Notes: a model not told the origin generated them from the letters alone. DNA of 64,000 nucleotides from Nonomuraea guangzhouensis (GCF_019396345.1 NZ_JAHKRM010000009.1:62001-126000); one strand, 5' to 3'. Shown: positions 34,565 through 44,111, counted from the stretch's first letter. A program made the numbers and translations.

Positions 34565-35821
34565 ATGAAAGACACGACAATGACGGAGCGCAATCCCGTG
34601 GACAAGAACACGACATCGCGACAGCGGGCCCTGGTGGTCGGCCTTGGGATCAGCGGGATCGCCTCCGCGCTGCGACTGCATCGCGCGGGCTGGGACGTGG
34701 TGGTGCTGGAGAAGGCCCCCGAGCGGCGCCGCGGCGGATACTTCATCGCGCTGTTCGGGACCGGGCTCGCCGCCGCCGAACGGCTGGGCATCGCCGATGC
34801 GGTGCCGAATCGCTTCGCTTCGGAAGGCGTGAGCTACGACGTCGACCGCACGGGCCGGCGCCGTCGCGGTGTGGGCTACGCCGATGTGTTCGGCGGGTCT
34901 CGAATGGTGATGCGGGGCGACATCGAAGACGCGGCCTTCACCGCCCTGCCCGACGAGGTCGAGATCCGGTACTCGAGCGTGCCGATCGCGCTGGACCAGT
35001 ACCTCGACGGGGTGGACGTCGAGATCCGCGACCTGACGACGGAGACGACGACCGTCGAACGGTTCGACCTGGTGGTCGGGGCAGACGGACTGCGCTCGAC
35101 GGTGCGCCGGCTTGCGTTCGAGCCCGAGCAGAGCCCGATCCGTCGGCTGAACTACATGATCGCCGTGTACAGCCTGCCCGAGCCGGTACCCGGCTACCGC
35201 CTACAGGACGGGCTGTACATGGCCGAGGCGGGCCGATCGGTGTGGGTGTTCTCGTTCGCCGACCGTCCGCCGTCGGTGCTGTTCTCCTACCGCACCGACG
35301 ACGTGGACGCCGAGTTCACCCGGCCGGCCATCGACTCGCTGCGCGCCGCCTACGGCCCCGAGCCCACCGGCTCCACGCTCGGTTGGCTGCTCGACCAGTT
35401 CGAGAAGGCCCCGGACCACCTGTTCGACTCCGCCGAGCAGGTGCACCTCGACCACTGGCACCGCGGCCGAGTCGTGCTCGTCGGCGACGCCGCGTGGTGC
35501 CTGACCGTTTACTCCGGCATGGGGGCATCCACCGGCCTGGCCGGGGCGGACCTGCTCGGCACCATGCTGGAACGCCACCCGCACGACGTGCCACGAGCGC
35601 TGCAGGACTGGGAGGACCACCTGCGCCCGTTCATCGACCACCACCTCGGCAGCGGTGTGAGCATGCGCGGTTTCTTCACCCCAGGCAACCGCGCCGAGTT
35701 GCTGCTTCGGTCCGTGATGATCCGCCTCGCCCGGCTGCCGATCGCCGGCCGGCTGCTCGCCAAGATGATGACCAACAGGGCGCGGATGAAAAGTCTGGAT
35801 ATCGCCGCCGCTGCAGCGTGA
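34565..35821 (+). CDS. FAD-dependent monooxygenase (TetX/PHBH-like)
   Basis: 418 residues from ATG 34565 (a second Met at codon 6, 34580, is possible). FAD motifs: VVGLGISGIASALRLHRAG (24-42), DG motif GADGLRSTVRR and GD motif VVLVGDAAWCLTVYSGMGAS. This is the class A flavoprotein monooxygenase family, which hydroxylates aromatic compounds and includes the tetracycline-inactivating TetX group. The substrate cannot be told. It is the last cargo gene before the transposase, with its own paired operator. Confidence 0.87.
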   Translation: MKDTTMTERNPVDKNTTSRQRALVVGLGISGIASALRLHRAGWDVVVLEKAPERRRGGYFIALFGTGLAAAERLGIADAVPNRFASEGVSYDVDRTGRRRRGVGYADVFGGSRMVMRGDIEDAAFTALPDEVEIRYSSVPIALDQYLDGVDVEIRDLTTETTTVERFDLVVGADGLRSTVRRLAFEPEQSPIRRLNYMIAVYSLPEPVPGYRLQDGLYMAEAGRSVWVFSFADRPPSVLFSYRTDDVDAEFTRPAIDSLRAAYGPEPTGSTLGWLLDQFEKAPDHLFDSAEQVHLDHWHRGRVVLVGDAAWCLTVYSGMGASTGLAGADLLGTMLERHPHDVPRALQDWEDHLRPFIDHHLGSGVSMRGFFTPGNRAELLLRSVMIRLARLPIAGRLLAKMMTNRARMKSLDIAAAAA

Positions 35822-36050
35822 GTGGAGTTCCTCGAATACGAGCGGGAGAACGAGGTCGTCTGGCCCCGCAACTTCGTCGAACGAATGCTCGGACGCAGGT
35901 CGCGGGGATGGCCGGGAGGGTCATGTACCGGAGAATAGGCTGTTATCACGTACATGCCTGGACTCTTCGCGGCAAGTGCTAGGCGGGCGGTGCCTGTCAT
36001 GTCCGGGCTGTCATCGCGGGGCGGCCAGCCAGCACCAAACGCCTCCATGA
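35822..36050. other. Spacer between cargo and transposase
   Basis: A short frame VEFLEYERENEVVWPRNF at 35824 looks protein-like but ends after about 36 codons. No third copy of the transposon inverted repeat is present here, which argues that the transposase does not belong to a separate small element. Confidence 0.35.
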
Positions 36051-39000
36051 TCAAGCGGCCAGCTCGACGTCGCTGAAGTCGACCTCCTTCAGCAGCGGAT
36101 CGAATGGATCGGGCCGGTGACGAAGCTCATCGGTCGCGTACGCACCGAAGCGGCTGATGTGCGCACGCAGGTAGGGGGCGATCTGGCCGAGGTGGTCGGC
36201 GGTGATGCTCCAGCCCTCGGCGACAAGCTGCCGCACGACGTCGGAGATGTCCAAGGCGTTGTGGAAGACGACCAGGTTGGCCAGCAGGGTGTTGAACTTG
36301 ATCAGTTTCTCCTGCTCTTCGGGGTCATTGTCGGCCAGCACCCCGCCGAACCCGAGCCACTTGGAGAATCCGTTGTAGGACTCGACCTTGTTGGTCGCCG
36401 CGGTCACCCGCGCCCGCAACGCCGGGTCGGCCAGATACCGCAACAACGCCACTGTGCGCACGCTGCGGCCGACCTCACGGAAGGCCTTGTAGATGCGGTT
36501 CTTACGGGAGTTGGACCGCAGCCGCCGCATCAGCGTGGCCGAGCTGAGGCGGCCCTCACTGATGGAGATCGCCACCTGCATCAGGTCGATCCAGTGCTTG
36601 TCGATCAGCTTCCAGTCGATGACGTTGCGGCCGCTCTCCCCGAACAGCTGATCGATGTGCGGATAGGCGATCTTCTCAGAGGCGCGGAAAAAGATCAGGT
36701 CCTTGAAATTGCGGATACGCGGCATCAGGTCGAACCCGAACAACGTGGCCAGGGTGAAGACCGGGAAGTTCTGACCCTGGGTGTCGGCATGCACGGTGGA
36801 GGGCTGGATGTCTGAGGCATTCGCCAGCAGCCCCTCGATCAGGTGCACCGCCTCCCACACCCCGCACGGGATGAACCGGGAGAACAGCGCAACGTAGGTG
36901 TCGGAGATGTAGTGGTAGGCGATGCCGCCGAACCCTCCGTACCGAATACTGGTCTCGGCCAGCAGATTATCGATGTAGGTGTCCACCTGGGTGCCGTCGG
37001 CGGCCACCGTGCTGCCATCCCCCCATGCCTTGACCACGTCCAGCTCGGCGAAGGCGTTGACCACGTCGGCGATCGCCGCGTTCAGCTTCTTCAGGGTGAT
37101 GTGCCGGTTGCGGACCATGGACAGCTCGCGGGCGGTGACGCCGGCGATGTGCTTGGCCGCCTCGTACGGGCCGATGTTGATGCCGCCGGTGAACACCGCC
37201 AGCGAGTACCGGCCCAGCTTGTCTTTGATCTTGGGGTCGGAGCCGGAGGCGGGGCCGAAGTGGCGATACCAGCTCAGCCAGTGGGCGGTGCGCGCGACGA
37301 TCGACAGCAGTGAGCGTTCGGGCATGCGCCGCTCGATCTCGGCCGCCAGCCGTTCGGCCTCGGCATCGCTGCCCTTACCGCGGCGGCGTTTGAGGGTGGG
37401 CACGCCATTGTCGTCGATGATCAGGTCGGCGTTGTCGAGGTAGCCGGCATCCAGATGCGCGGCCGCACTCAGGTGGGCATCCTTGAGGTGAGCGACGAAA
37501 CCGGCGGGGGTGTCAGGCAGCCCGACCTTCTCGCAGAACGCCGCCAGCCGTGGCTGGCACTCTTCCCAGGGAAGCAGGTGGGCGCCCCAGTCGGCGTACT
37601 CGTTCGAGCCAAGCACGGCCACGTCCCCGGTGCGCAGCTCCTCGGCCAGGTAGCAGAACACCATCGCCTCGAAGTGCCGGCGCGCCACCATGCCGGGACG
37701 GCGCCGGTCGGTCACCGCGCGTCGCCAGTTGCCCGAGGCGAACGCGATGCCCGACTCCGGCTCATCCTCCTCCACCGGTGGCGGCAGCGGGATGAAGTCG
37801 CGGCGCTTGGGTGAGTGCTCGCGGGCGTGCGCCAGCGCGGCCAGCACCGAATCGTCGTTGGAGGTGGCCTTCAGCCGCAGCTTGCCCGCCAGCTCGAACA
37901 ACGCTGGCCGGTCCTTCTTGTAGAACCGGTACACCAGCAGCTCGTGGGCGTCGCCGTGGAAGGCGGCGACCTCCTCGATGTCGGCCAGCTGGGCGGCGAA
38001 CCCGCCGGCCTGCTCCACCGCCGCCCGCACCGCCTGCACGCTGTGGGTCTGCACCACGAGCGCCGACAGCATCTCACCCAGCGCCTAGACCTGCCCGGCA
38101 TTACCGGCGCACGAGGTCACCGCCTCCATGGCCCGCGCCACCGCCTCGCGTCCGGCGGCCGAAGTCTCGCTACCGGGGTCGAGACGTTCCAGCACCTGAC
38201 GGTAGGTGCCGATCAGCCGCTCGCTGGTCGCGCGCTGCCGCGCGCGGATCTCCTCCAGCTCCGCCTTGGCCCGCTTGACGTGGGAGGCCATCCGCTTGCA
38301 CAGCATCTCGGCCAGGTCGTCGCGGGCCCGCATCCGGGCGGTGTGCGTCAGGCACGCCAGCAACGCCACCTGCTTGACCGGGTCGTAGCGCGACAAGGTA
38401 TCGGCGTCCTGGGCGTCGGCCTCACCAGCGAAGTCGGCGATCTTCGACGGCGCGATGCCGTCCAGCCAGGCGTCGGTGTCGCCGAGCGCGTCCACCTGGT
38501 CCAGCCATCTCACCTGCTCGCGGAATCGCGACCAGGTGGCCCGCTGGGCGGGCTTCTTGAGCCGGTTGAACGTCGATTTGCCATCTGGCCCGACGACGAG
38601 CAGACCTTCCATCCGGGCCCGGCCGGCCTCGCCCATCCGCTGCAGGATCGTGGCGAAGATGGTGGTGTTCACCTCGGCCCGAATGCTGGTGGCCAGGTCC
38701 TCCAGCGTCGTGTATCCGAGTAGTTCCAGCCGGAGCCGGAGTAATTCCTCGATCGCGACGTTGATCAGGTCTGCCGGGTTGTTCTTGGCTTGGGCCGCCT
38801 GCCGGATCGCCACTGCGGCAATCGCCCGGGCCCGGCCCGCGTCGTACTTCACGCCCTGACGCTGGCGCACCAGCTTGCGCTGCGCCTTTGCGCTGCCGGA
38901 GGAGCCATGGTCCGGCCAGACATCGTCGGCCAACTCCAGGCAGCGCCGAACGTGGTCGATCACCACCTCGGGGATCTCGTCCGGGGACGGGAAGCGCGCC

Positions 39001-39173
39001 ATCTTCTGGAAGCACTTCAACGCCAGCACCAGCGCGAAGCACGACTCCGGGCTGCCGGTCCGTTTTTCAGCCCAATCCACCTCTTCCGGCGACGGCGTGA
39101 AGAACACATGCAGCACCCGCGCCGACGTCAGCCGCTTGAACTGCGGATAGGCGGTCCGCTCGATCCACGTCAT
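36051..39173 (-). pseudogene. tnpA: Tn3-family transposase with in-frame amber stop
   Basis: From ATG 39173 (MTWIERTAYPQFKRLTSARV) one frame of 1041 codons runs to 36051 apart from a TAG at 38085-38087 (AGQV-stop-ALGEML). The N-terminal part holds the DUF4158-like DNA-binding region; the C-terminal part holds the DDE catalytic core (WGDGSTVAADG, VHADTQGQN and ATNKVESYNGF). A single CAG-to-TAG change would explain the stop. Two separate polypeptides of 362 and about 673 aa could form, but normal transposase activity is unlikely without suppression. The gene starts 160 bp inside the right inverted repeat, pointing inward. Confidence 0.88.
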
Positions 39174-39332
39174 CCAAGGCCGTCCCTCGCCTCGATCCCG
39201 GCGTCCAGACGCCGAAACCGTAGCGACGACCAACTCCAGCAGATGCCTTGTTCACCAAACCGCAATCAAGCCCAAGCAGAGGGCCACATCATCCGAGGAA
39301 CACCCCCTCTGACTAGCCGTTCAGCAGCCCCG

Positions 39333-39365
39333 CTGTCCCCTTCTCCCGTACTTGGTCTGCCCCCG
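39333..39365 (-). repeat. Terminal inverted repeat, right
   Basis: Read on the minus strand: CGGGGGCAGACCAAGTACG followed by GGAGAAGGGGACAG, mirroring the left end. Confidence 0.75.
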
Positions 39366-39370
39366 TTCAA
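39366..39370. repeat. Target-site duplication, right copy (TTCAA)
   Basis: Matches TTCAA at 26743-26747. Confidence 0.75.
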
Positions 39371-39497
39371 GACCGGCGGACTGCGGCTGGTCTTCGACAG
39401 CGGCCTGCACCTCAACGTCGAGCCCCGCCCGGATTTCGAGGCGTGGAGCGTGACATCTCCGGGAATGACGGCAACTGCTCCAGTTGCTCGGCCGTGA
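39366..39497 (+). pseudogene. 3' part of the gene split by the transposon
   Basis: The frame reads FKTGGLRLVFDSGLHLNVEP, then RPDFEAWSVTSPGM, and ends in TGA at 39497. It is the continuation of the left-flank fragment at 26704. The LRLVFDSGLHL...FEAW pattern recalls DUF6188-type proteins; the final residues look degenerate. Between 39498 and 39738 nothing is recognisable. Confidence 0.55.
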
Positions 39498-39738
39498 ACA
39501 TCTTCTGCGACACGAGACCCCACTCCACGCACGAACCAGGACAGACGGTCCGAACGTAGCGGCAGTGCCTCCAGAGACGATCACCGACCCCTACCTAACC
39601 CCAGCTCAGGGCCATATCCGACGGAAATTCCTACCGGACTACCTGGACGCCCGGACACGGGAGCTCGCAGTGCGGAACGTCCGCGCAAGCGTCGTATTCG
39701 GATGGCCGTTCGATTCCTGCTCGGGCAGGATTCCTCCT

Positions 39739-40143
39739 GTGCAACATGCTCTCCTCGGGCTGGCCGAGAACACGGCGCTACCGCCCGAACTGATCGATCA
39801 GCTCATCGCGACTGCGGACGCGGACGTCGCCGAGGCCGTGGCCTGCCGGTCGGATCTCAGCCGCGTGCAGTTAGCCGCGCTGTCACGCTTCGAGGGAGCC
39901 GCCATACGACTCGCCCACGAAGGGCGGCTCACAGCCGACGACGTCGATCCGGCAGCCCAGCCACGTGTCGCACTCGCCCTCCTCGAAGAACGTTCCGGCA
40001 GGCCGGAGTGGGCGAGACTTCTCGCTGCCGATCCTCTGGTGGAGACGCGGGAGAAGGTGGCGGCCTGCCCCGGCCTGCCACACGATGTGATGCAGACACT
40101 CGGCTACGACCCGAAATCGTCGCCATCGACAACGAAGACCTGA
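39739..40143 (+). CDS. Leucine-rich-repeat-variant-like protein (possibly truncated)
   Basis: 134 residues from a GTG at 39739 with AGGA upstream. It reads MQHALLGLAENTALPPELID, then LIATADADVAEAVACRSDLS and AGRPEWARLLAADPLVETRE-like repeats, typical of short-helix repeat proteins common in actinobacteria. It ends in a low-similarity tail (YDPKSSPSTTKT) where homologues would continue, suggesting a frameshift near 40110. The next fragment picks up in another frame. Confidence 0.55.
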   Translation: MQHALLGLAENTALPPELIDQLIATADADVAEAVACRSDLSRVQLAALSRFEGAAIRLAHEGRLTADDVDPAAQPRVALALLEERSGRPEWARLLAADPLVETREKVAACPGLPHDVMQTLGYDPKSSPSTTKT

Positions 40144-40766
40144 TCGGGCTTGTCGCTGCCGGCGGCTCCGAGCGGCGGCGGGCGCTGGAGGAACTGGGTA
40201 GGCGCGGCGATCGCATCGTCTTCGACTTCGCCGAAGACCCCGGCCTACGCAACGCGGCCGGGTGGCTGCCGGGTATCCCACAGGCGCTCCACCACCTTGG
40301 GCCAGACGCGCTGCCACGCGCCCGCACGTGGATCGGCAGCGGCGACGACACACTGGTCGCGTTCGGGGAGCGTGTGGTGGCAGAGGTCGGTGACCGGGGC
40401 GATGCGCCGGTGTTGCTGGCCGCGTTGCACCGCACAGTCGTCGCTGGGGAATGGTGCGCTGCCGAGGTTCCAGCACGAGGCCTGGGCCGGTTGGGGATCC
40501 ATGAAGCCGCGGGCGAGCTCATGGCCGCGTGGGTAGGCACGGTTCATTCACTTGCCCGGGAAGCGTTCCTGGACGGGCTTCAGGGATGTGCGCCGCATGA
40601 AGCCGAAGCCGTCAGGGTCGAGGCACTTGACGATTGCGAGCCAACGGTTCAGCAGCGCGCGTGTGAGGCAGCGCCAGATACGGCCGCAGTCCGCTCGCAT
40701 CTGCAGGAGTTGACTGCCGATCCCCTGGCACCTGAGGTTCATGAGGCCGCGAACACGAAACTGTAG
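40098..40766 (+). pseudogene. HEAT-repeat-like protein fragment without a start
   Basis: The frame reads IVAIDNEDLIGLVAAGGSER, RALEELGRRGDRIVFDFAED and then HEAT-like repeats (GEWCAAEVPARGLGRLGIHE). It has no ATG or GTG near its beginning; the nearest upstream start lies inside the preceding ORF in another frame. Either it is a downstream part of the 39739 gene after a frameshift, or a 5'-truncated separate gene. Function unknown. Confidence 0.5.
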
Positions 40767-40861
40767 TTCCTGGCTATCAGTCCCTGAGCTTCTCACCCGC
40801 GCAGCATTACCTGACCAGAAACCGGCGTCGACCTGCGGGGAAGCACCACCAAGATCGGGTC

Positions 40862-41157
40862 ATGGTGCACCCACCCATCGACCCCCAATTCATCCACGAC
40901 GTGGACACCGCCATGCGCGACGACCCCGACCCCAACGCCCAGTGCGCCGGCACCCCCCTCAAAGCCAGCACCCCCTCAAAAAAAGGAACGCGGCGCCAAA
41001 ACCATCGTCACCGGCATCGGCTCGGTACATTGCAGCGTCCACCTCACCCCCGCCGAACGACAGCGCCGCGACAACCTACGCGCACCGCAAGACCGGCAAG
41101 TGTCAGCCATCCACGACGCCCTCGACGACCAGCGCATCGAGAGTTCACCGGGGTAGA
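40862..41157 (+). pseudogene. Small hypothetical protein with A7-run frameshift
   Basis: From ATG 40862 the frame reads MVHPPIDPQFIHDVDTAMRD, DPNAQCAGTPLKASTPSK, then hits seven consecutive A (40978-40984). In the original frame the rest is arginine/histidine noise; after dropping one A it continues KERGAKTIVTGIGSVHCSVH, then LTPAERQRRDNLRAPQDRQV and ends in TAG at 41155-41157. The gene is therefore either frameshifted by homopolymer slippage, a sequencing error, or programmed slippage. No family recognised; two Cys are notable. Confidence 0.5.
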
Positions 41158-41263
41158 TCAGCTTGCGGCAGACCGGACACAGGTCATGGCCCGGGTCAAG
41201 ACACTCCAGACGCCGACATCCGGGCTCGCCGTTCCTCCGGTGTGCCGTGATCGGCTGGTCTGC

Positions 41264-41881
41264 TCATACGGCGACATAGCGATCGCTCGCCTTCCCGCGC
41301 AGATGCCCGGGCGGCAACTTCCGGCCGTAGGCGAGCAGGAGGAGATCCTGTGCTGAGCCGATCAGGGGGGCGCCGGTGCCGAAGGACCAGTCAAGGTCGT
41401 CGGCGCGCAATTCGACACCGTCGAGGTTGGCGCCGAAGAATTTGAGGGTCCGGGGGGTGACGTGCTCCAAGAGGACGCGCACGCGGTCTTCGGGGACACG
41501 GCGGCCGAGGCCGAGGGCGACGGTGATGTCCAGGCCGTGGATCAGGTCGTGGCCCAGCGCCGCCGTGATGCCGCCGACCGGAGGTTTCCAGGGATGGAGG
41601 ACGTTGTCGCGGATCGCGCTGACCAGCTCGGCCGTGGACAGGGTGGCCGCGTCCTGGCGGGCCCGCCGGTCGGCCATCCGGTTGATGTCGCCTCCTGCCT
41701 TGACCAGCTCCAGCACCATCCTGGGCAGCGAGTATCGGAATCCCATCGACATGTGCGCCGCGACCTCCCGTACGCGCCATCCGGCGCACAGGGTCGGCGC
41801 GTCCCACTGGGCGGGCGCTAGGTCGTCCAGTAGCGCCGCCAGTTCTGTGCGTTCGGCGGCGATGGCGGAGGTGATGTCCAT
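41264..41881 (-). CDS. Maleylpyruvate isomerase N-terminal-domain family protein
   Basis: 205 residues from ATG 41881. The N-terminus (MDITSAIAAERTELAALLDD, then APTLCAGWRVREVAAHM) is the MDMPI_N/DinB-like four-helix domain, and DLIHGLDITVALG carries the conserved metal-site His pattern. Family members include mycothiol-dependent isomerases and S-transferases; the role here is unknown. The C-terminal part (GTGAPLIGSAQDLLLLAYGR) is the accompanying SCP2-like piece. It stands downstream of a broken hydrolase. Confidence 0.8.
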   Translation of the reverse strand: MDITSAIAAERTELAALLDDLAPAQWDAPTLCAGWRVREVAAHMSMGFRYSLPRMVLELVKAGGDINRMADRRARQDAATLSTAELVSAIRDNVLHPWKPPVGGITAALGHDLIHGLDITVALGLGRRVPEDRVRVLLEHVTPRTLKFFGANLDGVELRADDLDWSFGTGAPLIGSAQDLLLLAYGRKLPPGHLRGKASDRYVAV

Positions 41882-41889
41882 GCGGTGTT

Positions 41890-42120
41890 CTTTCTTGTCA
41901 GATGGGTGGATCCGGTCTGGCGGGCCAGCTCCAGCGGGTAGGCCACGTCCCTTTTCGCCCTGGATCAGCAGCGTGGGTGCGGGAACGTCGCGTAGGCGGG
42001 GGCGCAGGTCGAAGCCGTCTTCCGCGTTGAGCATGGTGACGGCGGCTGTTAGCGGCGGCCGAAGCCGGTCGGGATGGCGGCCTCGGGGGTGAAGGGCAGG
42101 ACGATCAGCGCCGATCGACA
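41890..42120 (-). pseudogene. Alpha/beta hydrolase remnant
   Basis: The minus strand carries SALIVLPFTPEAAIPTGFGR and, in another frame, TMLNAEDGFDLRPRLRDVPA followed by PTLLIQGEKGRGLPAG. These match the late section of alpha/beta hydrolases around the acid residue. The N-terminal half and catalytic Ser are missing. Confidence 0.5.
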
Positions 42121-42138
42121 GGCACGGGAGTCCGTTCA

Positions 42139-43452
42139 TCAGGACGCCACTCGTTCTGTCAGGCGGGAAGCGGCGGTCAGGATGGCGCCCAGCTGCACCG
42201 CGACCATCCTGCGCGGCTCGATCGGCGGGCCGGGGCCGTCGGCCTCGGCCTGTCCGTACCACTGGTCGAAGCGTTCGGCGAGCAGGTGGTGTTGCTGCCG
42301 GATGGCCGGTGTGAGGTTGCCCGTGGCCAGCTCGGCGTCCAGCATGCGCAGGAACACCCCCAGCAGGCGCAGCCGCAGCAGGTGCAGCGTCTGGCGGTGG
42401 GAGAACTCCTCGGCGACCGTGGCCGGCCGATCGAGCGCGGGCATTGCCTCTTCTTCGAGCTCGGCGAGCTTGCGGAAGGTCTCCAGCGTGCTCTCGGTCG
42501 AGCGGCGGAACGGCGAGCGCACGGTCAGGTCGCCGGCGACGGCCCGCATGCCCGCCTGCAGCGTCTCGATCAGCTCTCGCCGGGCCGCCGCCCCTTCGGC
42601 GACCACTTCTCGATAGGTACGGCCGGCCGCGCTCTGGTCGGCCACCCGCTCATCAGCCCACGAGGGCACCTCAGTCACCAGGTGGAGCGCGCCGAACCTG
42701 GCGGCGTAGTCGGCGCTGCTGCCGCCGGCGCCGAAGGCCGCGCCCACCCGCGCCCCGTCCGGCGTCAGGAAGACAGCGGGCGCGATCGGCTCGGCGCCGG
42801 GCAGTTCCGGCTCGCCGTGGTGCAGCGGAAGGCCCTCCACGCCTGGCAGGTCGGCCAGCCGCTCGGCCAGGACGGCATCGCGGCGGTTGAGGTAGAAGAA
42901 CGCGCCCTGATACTCACCGTTGTGCAGCGAGCAGACCAGCGACGGCCGAACCTCGTCCATCAGCCGCATGAGCGCGGCCGTCTCGGGCAGCGGCCGGTCG
43001 AACCGGTAGTCGCCGCTGACCAGCGGGAAGGTCCACTCGACCTGGTCGGCCAGGTCCGGGCGGTAGAAGTGCTCGGCGTAGGCGCGCCGGTCGCCCGGGT
43101 TGGCGTACCAGCCTTCGTTCAGCCGTGCGCCGTCCGGATCCGCGCACGCCACGATGTGCCAGCGAAAGCCCAGCGAGAACGGGTCCTGGCACAGCAGCCT
43201 GATCAGCGTGAGGACGGTCAGCGCGCCGACCGGCTCGTTGGGATGCGGCCCGGCGATGATCACCGCGTCCGCCGGGCCGTCGCCGATGGTCAGGGCCCAC
43301 AGCGGCTCGCCGAGCCGCGAGGCGCCGATGCGGCGCCGCCGTACCAGATCGGGATGCGCGGCGGCGATCTCCTCCAGCTCGGCCTGCATGGCGTCGACCG
43401 ATGGGAACGCGGCATAGCCGGGAACCCGGCTCATGTACTCTGCAACATTCAT
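42139..43452 (-). CDS. M14-family zinc carboxypeptidase
   Basis: 437 residues from ATG 43452. The zinc ligand motif H-x-x-E is in IIAGPHPNEPVGAL, and the third ligand His in VCSLHNGEYQGAFF. The Arg/Asn substrate region is in DPDGARLNEGW. The C-terminal 200 residues are a helical extension. No signal peptide is visible, so it is probably cytoplasmic, acting on peptides or peptidoglycan fragments. It is divergent from the TetR gene with only 26 bp between start codons. Confidence 0.85.
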   Translation of the reverse strand: MNVAEYMSRVPGYAAFPSVDAMQAELEEIAAAHPDLVRRRRIGASRLGEPLWALTIGDGPADAVIIAGPHPNEPVGALTVLTLIRLLCQDPFSLGFRWHIVACADPDGARLNEGWYANPGDRRAYAEHFYRPDLADQVEWTFPLVSGDYRFDRPLPETAALMRLMDEVRPSLVCSLHNGEYQGAFFYLNRRDAVLAERLADLPGVEGLPLHHGEPELPGAEPIAPAVFLTPDGARVGAAFGAGGSSADYAARFGALHLVTEVPSWADERVADQSAAGRTYREVVAEGAAARRELIETLQAGMRAVAGDLTVRSPFRRSTESTLETFRKLAELEEEAMPALDRPATVAEEFSHRQTLHLLRLRLLGVFLRMLDAELATGNLTPAIRQQHHLLAERFDQWYGQAEADGPGPPIEPRRMVAVQLGAILTAASRLTERVAS

Positions 43453-43478
43453 AACGGGGTTACTGTAATAATGAGATT
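43453..43478. promoter_or_regulatory. 26-bp AT-rich spacer between divergent start codons
   Basis: The whole spacer is ACGGGGTTACTGTAATAATG followed by AGATT. It is far more AT-rich than its surroundings. Neither gene has a Shine-Dalgarno, so both transcripts may be leaderless with promoters inside the opposite gene, or -10 elements such as TAATAAT here. Confidence 0.4.
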
Positions 43479-44093
43479 ATGAGAATGACAAGGGCGGAGG
43501 CCAAGGACCGGAACCGGCAGGCCCTGCTGGAGGCCGCGCGTCGGATCGTCGCCCGCGACGGCCACCGGGCCAGGCTGGAGGAGATCGCCGAGCAGGCCGG
43601 GCTGACCACCGGCGCCGTCTACTCGCTGTTCGGCAGCAAGAACGGCCTGCTGATCGCCCTGGTCACCGACTATCTCGGCCCGCACTACGACGGCATCGAA
43701 CAGGCGGTCTCCCCCGGTCTCGAACTGGTCGAGGCGGTGGAGGTCTTCGCCCGCCACTACCGCCGCCTGTGCGACGACCCCGACGCGCTGCGCCACCTGT
43801 CGTTCGAGATCAGCCTGCAGGACCTGGCGCTACGCGACCCCGAACTACGGCCCAAACTCGCCGCCTCCGTACGAGCGCACGAGGAGCGCCTGACCACCCT
43901 TCTGTCCGGCAGATCCCACAACGGGAACGCCCTCACATCGCGGCAGGCGCAACGCCTGGCCACGGCGCTGCGTGCGCTCCTGGTCGGCCTGAGCCAGGGT
44001 GTCATCCTTGGCCTCGCTGACGCTGCCCCTGGGGAGTATTTCGCCGCCGCCGCCTGCGCCCTGATCACCCCGGACGTGGTCGGACCGCCCTGA
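43479..44093 (+). CDS. TetR-family regulator
   Basis: 204 residues from ATG 43479 (codon 3 Met is an alternative). HTH: AKDRNRQALLEAARRIVARD, then RLEEIAEQAGLTTGAVYSLF and GSKNGLLIALV. The C-terminal domain has ALRALLVGLSQGVILGLAD. It is divergent from the M14 peptidase gene across a 26-bp spacer and probably regulates it. Confidence 0.88.
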   Translation: MRMTRAEAKDRNRQALLEAARRIVARDGHRARLEEIAEQAGLTTGAVYSLFGSKNGLLIALVTDYLGPHYDGIEQAVSPGLELVEAVEVFARHYRRLCDDPDALRHLSFEISLQDLALRDPELRPKLAASVRAHEERLTTLLSGRSHNGNALTSRQAQRLATALRALLVGLSQGVILGLADAAPGEYFAAAACALITPDVVGPP

Positions 44094-44111
44094 GGCCCGC
44101 CGAGAGGCGTA

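Larger units (their letters stand above)
26748..39365. mobile_element. 12.6-kb Tn3-family transposon with redox/detoxification cargo
   Basis: The ends carry inverted repeats starting with a G-run (GGGGGCAGACCAAGTACG and 29 of 32 positions matching overall), flanked by TTCAA on both sides. A Tn3-type transposase reads inward from the right end. Excising the element and one TTCAA restores an open frame across the flanks. Cargo in order: broken quinone reductase, TetR, SDR, epoxide-hydrolase-like enzyme, IS3 remnant, cNMP/TrxR flavoprotein, second TrxR-like flavoprotein, FAD monooxygenase. There is no resolvase gene inside and the transposase has an amber stop, so the element is probably immobile unless helped. 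Confidence 0.75.

Noticed and set aside
34408..35982. Plus-strand ORF of 524 codons overlapping the FAD monooxygenase
   Set aside because: Out-of-frame shadow; only a short start portion (QQERPAEVNATLLGFLARL) looks real, as a relic.
36051..39365. Transposase alone as a small insertion sequence
   Set aside because: No inverted repeat or target duplication was found near 35.8-36.05 kb, while the left repeat at 26748 matches the right end closely.
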